Assembly: GCA_036276035.1 (NCBI GenBank)
Contig: DASUCM010000057.1
Location: forward strand, 1 to 9,872
Direction: 5' to 3'
Length of the DNA: 9,872 bases
DNA from: JACDAF01 sp036276035
Lineage (GTDB): Bacteria > Chloroflexota > Limnocylindria > P2-11E
Shown: piece by piece, positions 9,663 through 9,872 of the stretch
Layout: each line of letters begins with the position of its first letter
How positions within the stretch are numbered: the first letter of the stretch is position 1
Program-made: the position numbers and the translations under genes
The notes under the pieces: model-generated
The model's input: only the letters and a program-made list of their open reading frames with translations
Told to the model about the DNA's origin: nothing
The model's database searches: none

Positions 9663-9872
9663 CCGGCCGGTGGACGTGGGCCTCGCGGCCCTCAAGGGCA
9701 AGGACGAGCCGACGCTCGTCGAGTGGTGGAAGACCCGCTTCGGCATGATCGCGGGGATCCCGCAGGACATCGCGCGCGTCGGCGCGCTCACCCCGCAGCT
9801 CCGCGAGCTCACGCGCATCGCGGACGAGGCCGAGCGGCGCAAGCTCACCCGCGCGCGGATGATCGCGTTCAC
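9646..9872 (+). CDS. unidentified protein, N-terminal 75 residues (3' end outside the window)
   Basis: An open frame from GTG at 9646 to the window edge with no stop. It overlaps the B12-subunit gene by 17 bases and has a strong ribosome site. The visible protein is polar and charged, starting AKTDDRPVDVGLAALKGKDE, then LVEWWKTRFGMIAGIPQD, PQLRELTRIADEAERRK and LTRARMIAF. It appears helical with no signal peptide, membrane segment or nucleotide-binding loop so far. I do not recognise the family. It does not look like the start of MeaB/ArgK-type G-protein chaperones or methylmalonyl-CoA epimerase, which are common neighbours of B12 mutases. Tight coupling to the B12 subunit suggests a role tied to the same pathway, but that is only inference. 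Confidence 0.7.
   Translation, partial: MAKTDDRPVDVGLAALKGKDEPTLVEWWKTRFGMIAGIPQDIARVGALTPQLRELTRIADEAERRKLTRARMIAF

Noticed and set aside
9659..9748. ATGA overlap at 9659 as the start of the last gene
   Set aside because: That frame stops at TGA 9746-9748 after 29 codons. The GTG 9646 frame stays open and has the ribosome site.
8925..9872. 315-codon minus-strand open frame at the right end
   Set aside because: It is opposite the DinB-like gene, the B12 subunit and the start of the last gene, is rich in Ser and Arg, and shows no family motif.
9237..9872. Fused or adjacent G-protein chaperone (IcmF, MeaB or MeaI type)
   Set aside because: No P-loop or GTPase motif is present in the small subunit or in the visible part of the downstream gene.

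Overview
This GC-rich window (third codon positions are almost all G or C) is wholly coding, with all genes on the + strand. It reads as one stretch of a catabolic operon: nine genes, two cut by the window edges, separated in total by six noncoding bases. Eight of the nine junctions overlap, six of them as ATGA or GTGA. There is no mobile element, RNA gene, CRISPR array, promoter or terminator that I can support. The gene content suggests a respiring bacterium that oxidises short acyl-CoAs. The base composition, GTG starts and membrane ETF-quinone oxidoreductase would suit a soil or sediment Chloroflexota or Actinomycetota lineage, but that placement is only a guess.

Layout: (1) 2-625, C-terminal three quarters of a 3-hydroxybutyryl-CoA dehydrogenase; (2) 622-1794, acyl-CoA dehydrogenase; (3) 1801-3798, membrane Fe-S protein of the EtfD/EMO type that passes electrons from ETF to quinone; (4, 5) 3795-5455, ETF beta and alpha; (6) 5452-6603, a second acyl-CoA dehydrogenase; (7) 6600-8297, large subunit of a B12-dependent acyl-CoA mutase; (8) 8269-9240, a duplicated DinB/YfiT-like four-helix protein; (9) 9237-9662, the small B12-binding mutase subunit; (10, partial) 9646-9872, the start of a gene I do not recognise. 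Counting the last partial gene there are ten reading frames.

How they fit together (inference): the mutase has Phe95 and Gln213 where methylmalonyl-CoA mutase has Tyr89 and Arg207. This is the isobutyryl-CoA mutase pattern, so an automatic label of methylmalonyl-CoA mutase is probably wrong. It would interconvert isobutyryl-CoA and butyryl-CoA. The acyl-CoA dehydrogenases would desaturate the product, ETF and EtfD would deliver the electrons to the quinone pool, and the 3-hydroxyacyl-CoA dehydrogenase would act after hydration. The enoyl-CoA hydratase and thiolase needed to complete the route are not in the window.

The most unusual points are the mutase active-site residues, the DinB-like gene placed between the two mutase subunit genes with its own perfect Shine-Dalgarno, and the unknown gene coupled behind the B12 subunit.
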